DNA from: Nitrospira sp.
Lineage (GTDB): Bacteria; Nitrospirota; Nitrospiria; Nitrospirales; Nitrospiraceae
Direction of reading: 5' to 3'
Length of the DNA: 64,000 nt
Assembly (NCBI GenBank): GCA_029194675.1
Contig: JARFXP010000002.1
Coordinates: 372,001-436,000 of the forward strand
Below are positions 51,366-59,798 of the stretch, in pieces (the first letter of the stretch is position 1; each line of letters starts with the position of its first letter). Under the pieces are notes generated by a model. The model worked only from the letters and a program-made list of their open reading frames with translations, searched no databases and was not told the DNA's origin. The position numbers and the translations under genes are program-made.

Positions 51366-51860
51366 ATGTCTGAATTCACGCACTTCAACGAAGCTGGTCG
51401 TGCTCGGATGGTCGATATCAGTACCAAGGATTCAACCGAACGGCTTGCCACTGCTCAAGCCAAGGTTTTCCTACTTTCCGAAACCCTTGAAAAGATTCAA
51501 CGAGGCAAGATCGCCAAGGGGGATGTGTTGGCGGTTGCTCAGGTCGCCGGTGTGATGGGTGCGAAGAAAACGCCGGATCTGATTCCCATGTGCCATCCGA
51601 TTCTGCTCACCAGTGTCGATATCTCCTTCAAAGAGGAGTCGCAGCCAGACAGAGAGGGGCGCTGTTCCATCACCATTACAGCAACCGCCAAGACAACAGG
51701 ACCGACGGGAGTCGAAATGGAAGCCATGACGGCCGTCTCGGTTGCGGCCCTGACCATTTACGATATGTGTAAGGCGGTGGATCGCGGGATGAGTTTCAGC
51801 GATGTCTCCCTGCTTTCCAAATCGGGTGGAAAATCAGGGACATATTCAAGAAAAGATTAA
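51366..51860 (+). CDS. moaC: Cyclic pyranopterin monophosphate synthase
   Basis: A 164-residue MoaC. It shows MVDISTKDSTERLATA, QVAGVMGAKKTPDLIPMCHP and TTGPTGVEMEAMTAVSVAALTIYDMCKAVDR, the family's active-site segments including the conserved lysine and histidine. With MoaA it makes cyclic pyranopterin from GTP, the first step of molybdenum cofactor synthesis. The ATG at 51366 lacks a strong ribosome site, but fits the promoter just upstream and gives the normal length. The next gene starts 24 bases later. Confidence 0.94.
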   Translation: MSEFTHFNEAGRARMVDISTKDSTERLATAQAKVFLLSETLEKIQRGKIAKGDVLAVAQVAGVMGAKKTPDLIPMCHPILLTSVDISFKEESQPDREGRCSITITATAKTTGPTGVEMEAMTAVSVAALTIYDMCKAVDRGMSFSDVSLLSKSGGKSGTYSRKD

Positions 51861-51884
51861 GATTTAGGTTAAAGCTGAGGGACG

Positions 51885-52580
51885 ATGATCACGGTGCGAT
51901 TGTTCGGTATGACAAAAATGCTGGCGGGGAATCAGAGTTCCCTGTCGCTGAATGTGACCAACGGGCGACCGGTTCAAGAGCTGATAGAGCTCATCATGAC
52001 TCACTATCCCGCGATCGGCGAACTGATTCAAAAGAAGAAGGTGCTCGTGTCGGTGAATCAGGAAATCGCGCATGAAGCGACGGTCATTAGGGATAACGAC
52101 GAGATTGCGTTGCTCCCGCCGTTTGCCGGAGGCACAGGACTGGAACAAATCAACGACGGTCAATTCGTCCGTGTGCAGCGGGAGAATTTTTCCATCGATC
52201 GGGAACTCGATCTGGTGCGCAGCCGATCGAAGCGAATCGGCGGAATTGCGACGTTTTTGGGCATTGCGCGTGATCGGTCACGCGGGCGGGATGTCGATGG
52301 CATTACGTTCGAGCATTACGAAGGAATGGCGCAGAAGAAGCTGCATGAAATTCGGGAACGAGCGCTGAAAGAGTTCGATATCCTAGAGCTGCTCATCATT
52401 CATCGATACGGAGAAATCGCGATTGGCGAAAACATCGTCCTGATCATCGCCGGGGCCGAGCATCGTGCAGATGCGTTCCTGGCCTGCAAGTGGGCGATCG
52501 ACGAGTTGAAGCAAATCACGCCGATCTGGAAGCTGGAACATACGCCGGAAGGGGAGGTCTGGGTGGAGGAACATCCCTAG
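51885..52580 (+). CDS. moaX: Fused molybdopterin synthase MoaD-MoaE
   Basis: A 231-residue fusion. Residues 1-83 are MoaD, a ubiquitin-like sulfur carrier, ending in the essential Gly-Gly (LLPPFAGG, G82-G83). Residues 84-231 are MoaE, the catalytic subunit of molybdopterin synthase (GIATFLGIARDRSRG, ITFEHYEGMAQKKLHEI, GAEHRADAFLACKWAIDELKQI). In the separate system the Gly-Gly must be a free C-terminus to carry thiocarboxylate. The fusion therefore needs cleavage after G83, as is known for Mycobacterium MoaX. It sits between moaC and moaA. Confidence 0.92.
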   Translation: MITVRLFGMTKMLAGNQSSLSLNVTNGRPVQELIELIMTHYPAIGELIQKKKVLVSVNQEIAHEATVIRDNDEIALLPPFAGGTGLEQINDGQFVRVQRENFSIDRELDLVRSRSKRIGGIATFLGIARDRSRGRDVDGITFEHYEGMAQKKLHEIRERALKEFDILELLIIHRYGEIAIGENIVLIIAGAEHRADAFLACKWAIDELKQITPIWKLEHTPEGEVWVEEHP

Positions 52581-52746
52581 AGGATGGTGAAAATGGCGCC
52601 CAGCTGCGTTCTCGCATCGCTCAGAGGCTCGACGTACCAAACAATGTACGACTCGCCTCCTTACTCGCTGCGGCCTTGGTCGGAGAAAGTCGCGTCTTGG
52701 CGCGAGGGGGTGGGCGGGTGAGATGAAGGCCATTTTGACCATCCTC
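52580..52746. repeat. Palindromic repeat element between moaX and moaA
   Basis: A 167-base element bounded by inverted ends, GAGGATGGTGAAAATGGC at 52580-52597 and GCCATTTTGACCATCCTC at 52729-52746, which pair with one mismatch over 18 bases. The interior also folds (GACGTACC...GTACGACTC arms near 52630). There is no transposase. It fills nearly the entire gap between two genes of one pathway and starts at the last base of the moaX stop codon. This looks like a dispersed, non-autonomous repeat. Confidence 0.7.
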
Positions 52747-52757
52747 ATGAGAGACAG

Positions 52758-53825
52758 ATGAAAGAAGATTCTTCTCATAGTGATCTTGTGGAAGGCGTAA
52801 CCGATACGTTTGGTCGTCCACTTGGTAGTCTGCGACTGTCCGTCACCGATCGCTGCAATCTTCGCTGTCGGTATTGCATGCCGGAGCCTGAGTACGTCTG
52901 GCTGCCGCGCGAGGATATCCTCAGCTTCGAGGAAATGGTGACGCTCGCGGGATACTTCGCTGATCTGGGAGTCGACAAGGTCAGATTGACCGGTGGTGAG
53001 CCTTTGCTGCGGCGGGATCTTGCGCGGCTGGTGCGGTTACTCCGACAGGATCGGCGGATTACTGAAGTGGCCTTGACCACGAACGGCATACTCTTTACCG
53101 AGCATGCACAAGCACTCTACGAGGCGGGGCTTGATCGGGTGACGGTCAGTCTCGATACGCTCCGACCCGAGCGGTTCCGGCAACTGACCGGACGGGATGA
53201 ATTTTCACGAGTTCTGGAAGGTATCGAATCGGTCGGGAAAACGGGCTTTACCAACTTCAAACTTGATACGGTCGCCATTCGTGGGTTCAATGAAGATGAA
53301 CTGGGGGCGTTGATCGAATTTGCGAAACACTGTCAGGCCGAGGTTCGCTTCATCGAATATATGGATGTCGGAGGGGCGAACGAATGGAGCCTGGATAAGG
53401 TTCTGTCGCAAGGCATGATCCTGGATTTCTTAAGTCGGCGGTATGGTCGGATCACGCCGCTTCCGGGACGAGGAGCCGCCCCAGCACAGCGATTTCTCTT
53501 GCCGGATGGCGCGATCTTTGGGATTATTCCTTCGACGACGACGCCGTTTTGTTCGCATTGTGATCGCAGCCGTCTCACGGCCGATGGCTTGTGGTATCTG
53601 TGCTTGTACGCGGGATCGGGAGTTGACCTTCGCAAGCCCCTTCGCATGAATGAGCAGCCAGAGCACATGCGGGAAATCATTCGATCGGGATGGGCTGCTC
53701 GCCGCGATCGCGGAGCGGAGGAGCGTAAGGCGCTGGAACGAGTGGGGCTTCGGGACGGAGGGTTGATCGAGATCGATCGCCTCCGGGAAGATCCACACTT
53801 AGAGATGCATGCCCGCGGAGGATGA
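52758..53825 (+). CDS. moaA: GTP 3',8-cyclase
   Basis: A 355-residue radical SAM enzyme. The N-terminal [4Fe-4S] cysteines are C33, C37 and C40 (DRCNLRCRYCMPEPE), with VRLTGGEPLLRRDL binding SAM; the C-terminal cluster lies in PFCSHCDRSRL and WYLCLY. MoaA turns GTP into 3',8-cyclo-dihydro-GTP, which MoaC converts to cyclic pyranopterin. Unusually, the C-terminus lacks the terminal Gly-Gly order but ends ARGG, near the family rule. A 177-base gap with a repeat element separates it from moaX; whether it has a separate promoter is unclear. Confidence 0.95.
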   Translation: MKEDSSHSDLVEGVTDTFGRPLGSLRLSVTDRCNLRCRYCMPEPEYVWLPREDILSFEEMVTLAGYFADLGVDKVRLTGGEPLLRRDLARLVRLLRQDRRITEVALTTNGILFTEHAQALYEAGLDRVTVSLDTLRPERFRQLTGRDEFSRVLEGIESVGKTGFTNFKLDTVAIRGFNEDELGALIEFAKHCQAEVRFIEYMDVGGANEWSLDKVLSQGMILDFLSRRYGRITPLPGRGAAPAQRFLLPDGAIFGIIPSTTTPFCSHCDRSRLTADGLWYLCLYAGSGVDLRKPLRMNEQPEHMREIIRSGWAARRDRGAEERKALERVGLRDGGLIEIDRLREDPHLEMHARGG

Positions 53826-53928
53826 GATTCTCTTGGACGGATCTGCTACAATATGTGCCCGCCTTCAATAGTTCTGTTTCCGCCGACTATTCAAACGAAG
53901 GTCGTCCATGGGTGTGATTTCCTAGAAC

Positions 53929-54639
53929 ATGCTGCCTGATCCCCAATTTGTGTCGCTGCTAGGCGTCGGGTTCCTGCTGGGGCTGCAGCATGCTTTGGAT
54001 AGCGATCATCTGGCCGCTGTCTCGACGGTGCTTGCGGAGCGGCCCTCACTTCTGGCATCTGGGGCAGTGGGGCTCTGTTGGGGCATTGGGCACACTTTCA
54101 CGCTATTGCTGGTCGGGTCGGTTGTGCTTGCGTGGAGGATTCGCATTCCCCAGGAATTCGAATTCTTGGCTGAGTCCGGTGTGGCAATTCTTCTGATTGT
54201 CCTGGGCACTTCCTTAGCGCTGAAACTCTACCGCGCACGATGGCATGTGCACAGCCATCGCCACGACGGTGAACGACATTCCCACCTGCACAGCCACCAG
54301 TGGCAGGAGAATCACCGGCATCGGCATTGGATGGTTCAGTCAATCCGCCCTCTCTGCATCGGTATGGCTCATGGACTGGCTGGATCGGCGGCGTTGATGT
54401 TGACGATTCTTGCCACCACGAAGGAGATGGGGGCCGGACTTCTGTCTATCCTCGTCTTCGGAGTCGGCTCGATTATCGGCATGATGGTGATCGGGCTGAC
54501 GATCAGTGTGCCGGTCATTTGTTCACGTTCGATGAGTCAGCGCCTTTTTATGGCGGTACAGGGTGTGGCAAGCGTTGCCAGTGTCTCGATGGGCATGTGG
54601 ATGTTGTTCAAGTTGGCGCTGTCGGCGGCGGGGGAATGA
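53929..54639 (+). CDS. NiCoT/UreH-RcnA-type nickel or cobalt transporter
   Basis: A 236-residue membrane protein of about six helices. The first helix carries LQHALDSDHLAA, the His-Asp-His metal-binding signature of nickel/cobalt transporters; CIGMAHGLAGSAALML in a later helix is the paired motif. Between them is a histidine-rich loop (about residues 103-130) likely to bind metal ions in the cytoplasm. Both importers (HoxN, UreH) and exporters (RcnA) have this pattern. No urease or hydrogenase gene is in the window. The ATG has only a weak ribosome site. Confidence 0.82.
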   Translation: MLPDPQFVSLLGVGFLLGLQHALDSDHLAAVSTVLAERPSLLASGAVGLCWGIGHTFTLLLVGSVVLAWRIRIPQEFEFLAESGVAILLIVLGTSLALKLYRARWHVHSHRHDGERHSHLHSHQWQENHRHRHWMVQSIRPLCIGMAHGLAGSAALMLTILATTKEMGAGLLSILVFGVGSIIGMMVIGLTISVPVICSRSMSQRLFMAVQGVASVASVSMGMWMLFKLALSAAGE

Positions 54640-54725
54640 AACCATCTCTCTGTGGATATCGCATGCATTCTCGGAGCTCGGCACTGCTTATAAGAATGGA
54701 GTGCAAGACCCGATAGGAGAGCGCA

Positions 54726-55562
54726 ATGGCCTGGTTCAAGAAAGAGAAGCCCACAGAATCTAGTCCGCCACCACGTTCGAAAGGCAGCGAGGGGATGTGG
54801 CTCAAGTGCAACCATTGCCGGGAGATCGTCTATCGGAAGGAAGTCGACCGGAACAGCAAAGTGTGCCCGAAGTGCGAGTATCACTTTCCGATCTCGGTCA
54901 CCGAGCGAATCGGGTTACTGATCGACCTCGGGACCTTCAAAGAATGGGATGCTGAACTCGAACCCCAAGATCCATTGACCTTCCAAGACACCAAGTCCTA
55001 TCGAGATCGCGTGAAGGCTCACCAAGAAAAGACGGGCCGGAAAGATGCCCTGGTCATCGGCGAAGGCCTGGTCAATGGCCGCTGTGTGGTGCTCTGTGTC
55101 TTCGATTTCAGCTTTATGGGCGGAAGTATGGGATCCGTGGTCGGCGAAAAGCTCTGCCGCGCGATTGATCGTGCGTTGGAACTGAAGCTGCCGGTCATCC
55201 TGGTCACCGCTTCCGGAGGCGCCCGGATGCAGGAAGGTATTCTTTCCTTGATGCAAATGGCCAAGACCTCGACTGCGGTTGCGAAGTTAGGCGAGGCCAA
55301 ACTACCGTTCATCTCGATCCTCTCCGATCCCACGTTCGGCGGCGTCACAGCCAGCGTGGCAATGTTGGGGGATGTCATCATTGCCGAGCCGAAAGCGCTG
55401 ATCGGGTTTGCCGGACCTCGTGTCATCGAACAAACCATCAAGCAACAGTTGCCGGATCAGTTCCAACGGGCCGAATTTCTTCTCGAACACGGCATGATCG
55501 ATATGATCGTCGAGCGTAAGCGTCTCAAGGAGACGATCGGCACCCTCGTGAATCATTTTTAG
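54726..55562 (+). CDS. accD: Acetyl-CoA carboxylase carboxyltransferase subunit beta
   Basis: A 278-residue AccD. The N-terminal zinc ribbon has C28, C31, C47 and C50 (LKCNHC, KVCPKC). The carboxyltransferase core contains [19 protein letters not shown] and [20 protein letters not shown], with the acyl-CoA oxyanion glycine pair in GGV and [12 protein letters not shown]. With AccA it transfers CO2 from biotin to acetyl-CoA, making malonyl-CoA for fatty-acid synthesis. GATAGGAG precedes the ATG. folC follows closely, the order accD-folC found in many bacteria. Confidence 0.96.
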   Translation: MAWFKKEKPTESSPPPRSKGSEGMWLKCNHCREIVYRKEVDRNSKVCPKCEYHFPISVTERIGLLIDLGTFKEWDAELEPQDPLTFQDTKSYRDRVKAHQEKTGRKDALVIGEGLVNGRCVVLCVFDFSFMGGSMGSVVGEKLCRAIDRALELKLPVILVTASGGARMQEGILSLMQMAKTSTAVAKLGEAKLPFISILSDPTFGGVTASVAMLGDVIIAEPKALIGFAGPRVIEQTIKQQLPDQFQRAEFLLEHGMIDMIVERKRLKETIGTLVNHF

Positions 55563-55587
55563 CTTTCTGTGTCCTCCCGACTTGTTG

Positions 55588-56886
55588 ATGAGCTACTCCT
55601 CCGTCATTGAGTACCTCTACGCGCTTCAGAAGCACGGTATCAAGCTGGGTCTGGAGCCGATGCGGATTCTGTTAGACAGGGTCGGCAATCCCCATCGCTC
55701 ACTTCGCATGCTTCACATCGGAGGAACCAACGGCAAGGGTTCGACGGCGGCGATGGTTGCGTCGGTTCTTCAGCATTCAGGCCGACGCGTCGGGCTGTAT
55801 ACGTCTCCCCACCTCGTCGACTTCCGGGAGCGGATTCGTGTCAACGGGTGCATGATCACGGAGAATCAAGTCGAAGGGGTGATCGCGCGTTTACGAGTCG
55901 CGCTACAAGATGACCTGGAACCGACCTTTTTTGAGATGACGACGGCGTTGGCGTTCCTGTATTTCGCGGATTCAGAAGTCGACGTCGCCGTATTGGAAGT
56001 CGGGTTGGGCGGACGGTTCGACGCAACCAACGTCGTGGAGCAACCGCTGGCCACTGCGATCACGACGATCGGCTTGGACCATCAGGAGTATCTGGGGCAA
56101 ACGGAGGAGGCGATCGCGTTTGAAAAGGGGGGAATCATCAAGCCGTTTGTGCCGGTGGTGATCGGGCGGATGGGGCAGGAAGCTGAACAGGTCCTACGCC
56201 GGATTGCGCGGGATCGATCGGCCCCTCTGTGGCAGCTTGGCCGGGACTTTGCTATTGACGGATATCGTCCCGAGCGACTCACATATCGGGGAGTGACTCG
56301 CGTCTGTGAGGATCTGATTTGCGGCCTGGAAGGGCGTCACCAGCGGGATAATGCCGCTTGTGCGTTGGCACTCCTTGAAGCGGTGGGTCGAGCAGGAATC
56401 GACGCAGATGACATCGCCGTGCGTGCCGGCCTGCGTACGGTCTCATGGGAAGGTCGTTTGGAGCTGATCGACGAGGATCCAAAGGTCGTGCTCGACGGCG
56501 CCCACAATCCTGCCGCCGCGCATGCGCTCGCGGAGTATCTCAAGGACTTTTCCATTAGTCACCCCACATCTCGGATCATCCTCGTATGGGGCATGATGCG
56601 GGATAAAGATCGACAGGGATTTATCGCTCCACTGTTACCCTTTGTGTCGGAAATCGTGCTGACGCAGGCGACTCTCGCGCGGTCTGCAACGGTCCAAGAG
56701 CTCCGTGCAACGCTGCACGAATGGCAGGGGCCGGTGCTCGAGGCCGTTCTTCCCATGGACGCGATGACCGTCGCCAGAAGCCGAGCTATGCCTCACGATC
56801 TCATCTGTATTGCCGGATCGTTGATGCTCCTAGGGGATATCAAAGCGGCCGTGCGTGGCTGTGGGCTGTCACCGATTCGTGGTTAG
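55588..56886 (+). CDS. folC: Bifunctional folylpolyglutamate/dihydrofolate synthase
   Basis: A 432-residue Mur-ligase-like enzyme. The P-loop is HIGGTNGKGSTAAMV, followed by LYTSPHLVDFRERI, LEVGLGGRFDATN and TTIGLDHQEYLG, then the C-terminal VVLDGAHNPAA and LVWGMMRDKD. It adds glutamate to dihydropteroate and to reduced folates using ATP. Start codon 55588 (ATG) is just after a TTG; both lack a strong ribosome site, so translation may be coupled to accD, 25 bases upstream. The next gene, lptD, starts one base after its stop. Confidence 0.94.
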   Translation: MSYSSVIEYLYALQKHGIKLGLEPMRILLDRVGNPHRSLRMLHIGGTNGKGSTAAMVASVLQHSGRRVGLYTSPHLVDFRERIRVNGCMITENQVEGVIARLRVALQDDLEPTFFEMTTALAFLYFADSEVDVAVLEVGLGGRFDATNVVEQPLATAITTIGLDHQEYLGQTEEAIAFEKGGIIKPFVPVVIGRMGQEAEQVLRRIARDRSAPLWQLGRDFAIDGYRPERLTYRGVTRVCEDLICGLEGRHQRDNAACALALLEAVGRAGIDADDIAVRAGLRTVSWEGRLELIDEDPKVVLDGAHNPAAAHALAEYLKDFSISHPTSRIILVWGMMRDKDRQGFIAPLLPFVSEIVLTQATLARSATVQELRATLHEWQGPVLEAVLPMDAMTVARSRAMPHDLICIAGSLMLLGDIKAAVRGCGLSPIRG

Positions 56887-56887
56887 C

Positions 56888-59347
56888 ATGGCGGGTCCTC
56901 TCGTGTGGGGCCGCTGGCGGCTCTTCTTTGCCGTTGCCGCTCTCGTGTTCGTTCCGTTTCCTGGATCAGCGGCGGACAACCGAGTTGGTGCCGGAACGTC
57001 CTCCGCCGGATCCGCTCCTCTCGATATCACGGCAGATCGTATCGACTACCGACAAGATCAAGACGTGTACGAAGCAAACGGATCGGTCGTGATTCAGCAG
57101 GGAGCGATCAAGCTGACGGCGGACCACGCCACCATTCAAGCCTTGCCGGGGATTCTCACTGCCGTCGGCCATGTCCATTTAACAGACCCGCAGGCTGACG
57201 TGACGGCTGAGCGGATGGATCTCAATATCAATACTGAGGCCGGTGTCGTGACGCATGGCCGGCTCTACGTTCCGACGACCAACTCATCAATATCCGGCGG
57301 CCTCCTACAGAGATTTTCCGAATATCATTACCGAGTTAAAGATGGCAGTTTTACGAATTGTGATGCGCAAGATGGAGAAGTGCCGGCATGGCGCTTTCGG
57401 TTTAAAGATCTGGATATGACCCTCGGGGACACGTTGGGATTGAAGGGCACCTGGTTCTGCGTCTTAGACGTGCCCACGATTCCACTGCCCATCTTCTCCT
57501 ATCCTATGAACAGACGACGAACCGGATTTTTGATGCCGATCCCGAGCTATGACAATCGGTTCGGATTCCACGTGAAACAGAGTTTTTTTTGGGCGATCAA
57601 TCCCAGTCATGACCTGACGGTGACGCCATCGTTTTACAGTAACCTAGGGTATGGGTCCGATTTTCTGTATCGGTATGCCTTGGACCGGCGATCTCGCGGG
57701 CAATGGTTTGTGAGCTATCTACAGCAGATGCAACTTCCCAACGTCTCCGGCGTCACCGATACCGAGCCTGCCAAGGAGGGGCGGGCAGTGCTGACCGGAA
57801 CCCATACGCAATACATCACCGATACCCTCTTGCTCCGAGCCAACGCGAATTTGCTTTCAGACCCACAGATTTTGAATCAGTTGAGCAATTCCGGAGCGCT
57901 CCGAGCGCTACCGAATTCCGAATCAAACTTCTTGGCGAGCCAGCGCTTGCGCTACGGCAATCTCTATCTCCTGGGGCTTTATCTACAGCCGTTACAACTG
58001 GGAGGAGCAGACACATTCCAACGTCTTCCGGAGGCCGGCTATAACCTACCCTATGTCTCACTGTTCAACTCACCTGTCCTCTTTGGCATGGACGGGCAAC
58101 AGGTCTATTGGTTCCGCCAGGAAGGATTTACGCTCAATCGGATCAATGTGGTTCCGGGTATTTCGACCGAGGTGTTTCATCTCGGGCGGATGGTTGGAAT
58201 CCGCCCCCAGGCGAAGTTTCGTGAGGTGTTCTATACCAGAGGCATACAAAATGATGAGGCACAAAATCGAGAAACGTTTTGGCTAGGATTGGATGCGACC
58301 TCGAAGTTGGCACGCCGGTTCCCACTTGCTGATGGAAACAGTCTTCTGCATACGATCGAACCGACGGTGACCTACGAGTATGTTCCGGTGACCAACCAGT
58401 CCAATTTGCCTCAAATCGACGCAGTCGATAACCTGCCGGGGAAGAATCTGCTGACCTACATGCTGCGCAGCCGTCTATTGGAATCCGGCAAGCGCAATGC
58501 CTTCAACTGGCTCGATCTGATGGTGGCCCAGAGCTACCATGTCGGTGATGTGCAGACGTCGGCGGCTGATTACGCCATCCCTCCCTCCATAGGAACGACG
58601 ACCCAGCCGCTCCAACCGGCGACCGTGCCTATTCAAGGGAAAAAGTTTTCTGATATCTGGATGCGGGCCGTCATCGGCAACAACCTCCCGTCGCAATTCG
58701 GACTCTCCCAAATGGGTGCGCCGATATTCGGACCCGCCTCCCAGGCCTGGGCGTTGCGTCCGCCGATCAATCGGTATCTGACGATCGATGCGTTCGTCGA
58801 TCCCTACGAACTAGGATTCAGTCAATTCAACACCGACCTTCGCTTCCAAGAAGGAACCAATTGGTATGTCGAGGTGGGTCAGCGTTACGCACGAGACGGC
58901 AGTCGAGTACAGAGAGGGGATATTTGGAATGCCGTTTCGTTCAATCAAGTGTTTGCTCCAGCCAATGGAATCCTGTTTGCCACGATGGGCGGCGCGTTCC
59001 GCACCCCTTGGGGATGGACCTTCGGGGCAAAGGCCTATTATGACCTCGAAAACGGACAATTTCCTGAACTGGATACGGTTGCGCTCTATCAGAATCCATG
59101 CAAGTGTTGGTCTGTGGGGTTCTATTTCTTGAAATTCCCCGACCGTGAGCAGTACAGCTTCATGTTGAGCCTCACCGGAATCGGCTGGACTGAGGACTCC
59201 GGGACGCGAGTGATACGGACTCTCTTGAGCCCGCTTCTGTGGGGTGAGCGTGGTCTTCCTTGGGCGGCACCGGGAGGTCCCTATGGCCTGCCTCCGCAGC
59301 CCGCCGAAGCGGGCGACACATTGCCCGGAGCTCAAACCGGCCGATGA
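56888..59347 (+). CDS. lptD: LPS-assembly protein LptD
   Basis: An 819-residue outer-membrane protein. A signal peptide (about residues 1-28, ending GSAAD) is followed by the OstA/LptA-like beta-jellyroll (about 40-140: ITADRIDYRQDQDVYEANG, LTADHATI), and then a large barrel with the conserved NCDAQDGEVPAWRFR and FSYPMNRRRTGFLMPI segments. It inserts lipopolysaccharide into the outer leaflet with LptE. A cysteine pair early in the barrel (NC..C) and another near the C-terminus (NPCKCW) could form the needed disulfides. The gene begins one base after folC. This proves a lipopolysaccharide-bearing outer membrane. Confidence 0.93.
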   Translation: MAGPLVWGRWRLFFAVAALVFVPFPGSAADNRVGAGTSSAGSAPLDITADRIDYRQDQDVYEANGSVVIQQGAIKLTADHATIQALPGILTAVGHVHLTDPQADVTAERMDLNINTEAGVVTHGRLYVPTTNSSISGGLLQRFSEYHYRVKDGSFTNCDAQDGEVPAWRFRFKDLDMTLGDTLGLKGTWFCVLDVPTIPLPIFSYPMNRRRTGFLMPIPSYDNRFGFHVKQSFFWAINPSHDLTVTPSFYSNLGYGSDFLYRYALDRRSRGQWFVSYLQQMQLPNVSGVTDTEPAKEGRAVLTGTHTQYITDTLLLRANANLLSDPQILNQLSNSGALRALPNSESNFLASQRLRYGNLYLLGLYLQPLQLGGADTFQRLPEAGYNLPYVSLFNSPVLFGMDGQQVYWFRQEGFTLNRINVVPGISTEVFHLGRMVGIRPQAKFREVFYTRGIQNDEAQNRETFWLGLDATSKLARRFPLADGNSLLHTIEPTVTYEYVPVTNQSNLPQIDAVDNLPGKNLLTYMLRSRLLESGKRNAFNWLDLMVAQSYHVGDVQTSAADYAIPPSIGTTTQPLQPATVPIQGKKFSDIWMRAVIGNNLPSQFGLSQMGAPIFGPASQAWALRPPINRYLTIDAFVDPYELGFSQFNTDLRFQEGTNWYVEVGQRYARDGSRVQRGDIWNAVSFNQVFAPANGILFATMGGAFRTPWGWTFGAKAYYDLENGQFPELDTVALYQNPCKCWSVGFYFLKFPDREQYSFMLSLTGIGWTEDSGTRVIRTLLSPLLWGERGLPWAAPGGPYGLPPQPAEAGDTLPGAQTGR

Positions 59348-59353
59348 CTGTAT

Positions 59354-59383
59354 TTGACAGTAAAAACAATGGTGGGGTACGAT
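59354..59383 (+). promoter_or_regulatory. Sigma70-like promoter of trxA
   Basis: TTGACA (59354-59359) and TACGAT (59378-59383) are separated by 18 bases. It lies directly after the lptD stop and should start transcription near 59390, before trxA. Confidence 0.5.
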
Positions 59384-59433
59384 GCCGAAGTTAGCGCGTA
59401 TTCATGATCTCAACCTTGAAGGAGGGCGCAGAC

Positions 59434-59781
59434 GTGGCTGGTGATGCCTTGAAAGTCGAAGATTCCACCTGGGATGCCGAAGTCATGAAGGCTTCTGAAC
59501 TCGTCATGGTCGATTTTTGGGCCGTGTGGTGCGGTCCCTGCCAAATGGTGGCTCCCATCGTTGACGAATTGGCCCAGGAATATGCCGGAAAGCTCAAAGT
59601 TCGAAAACTGAACACTGATGAGAACCCCGAGGTCGCGGGTCGTTACCAGGTGATGAGTATCCCTACCATTCTTTTCTTCAAAAGTGGCCAGCCGGTTGAA
59701 AAGCTGGTGGGCGCCAGACCAAAACGCCAATTTAAAGAAATGATCGATTCGCTGCTCGCTCAACATGCAGGGACCGCCTAA
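59434..59781 (+). CDS. trxA: Thioredoxin
   Basis: A 115-residue thioredoxin with the redox centre C33-GP-C36 in WAVWCGPC, VDFWA before it, and the cis-proline MSIPTILFF. It reduces disulfides in the cytoplasm and would serve MsrB and the Gpx-type peroxidase found in this window. The GTG at 59434 is preferred because AAGGAGGG lies just before it; an ATG at 59404 would add ten residues that include this ribosome site. recN follows after 17 bases. Confidence 0.93.
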   Translation: MAGDALKVEDSTWDAEVMKASELVMVDFWAVWCGPCQMVAPIVDELAQEYAGKLKVRKLNTDENPEVAGRYQVMSIPTILFFKSGQPVEKLVGARPKRQFKEMIDSLLAQHAGTA

Positions 59782-59798
59782 GAAGTCTCCTCGCAGCC

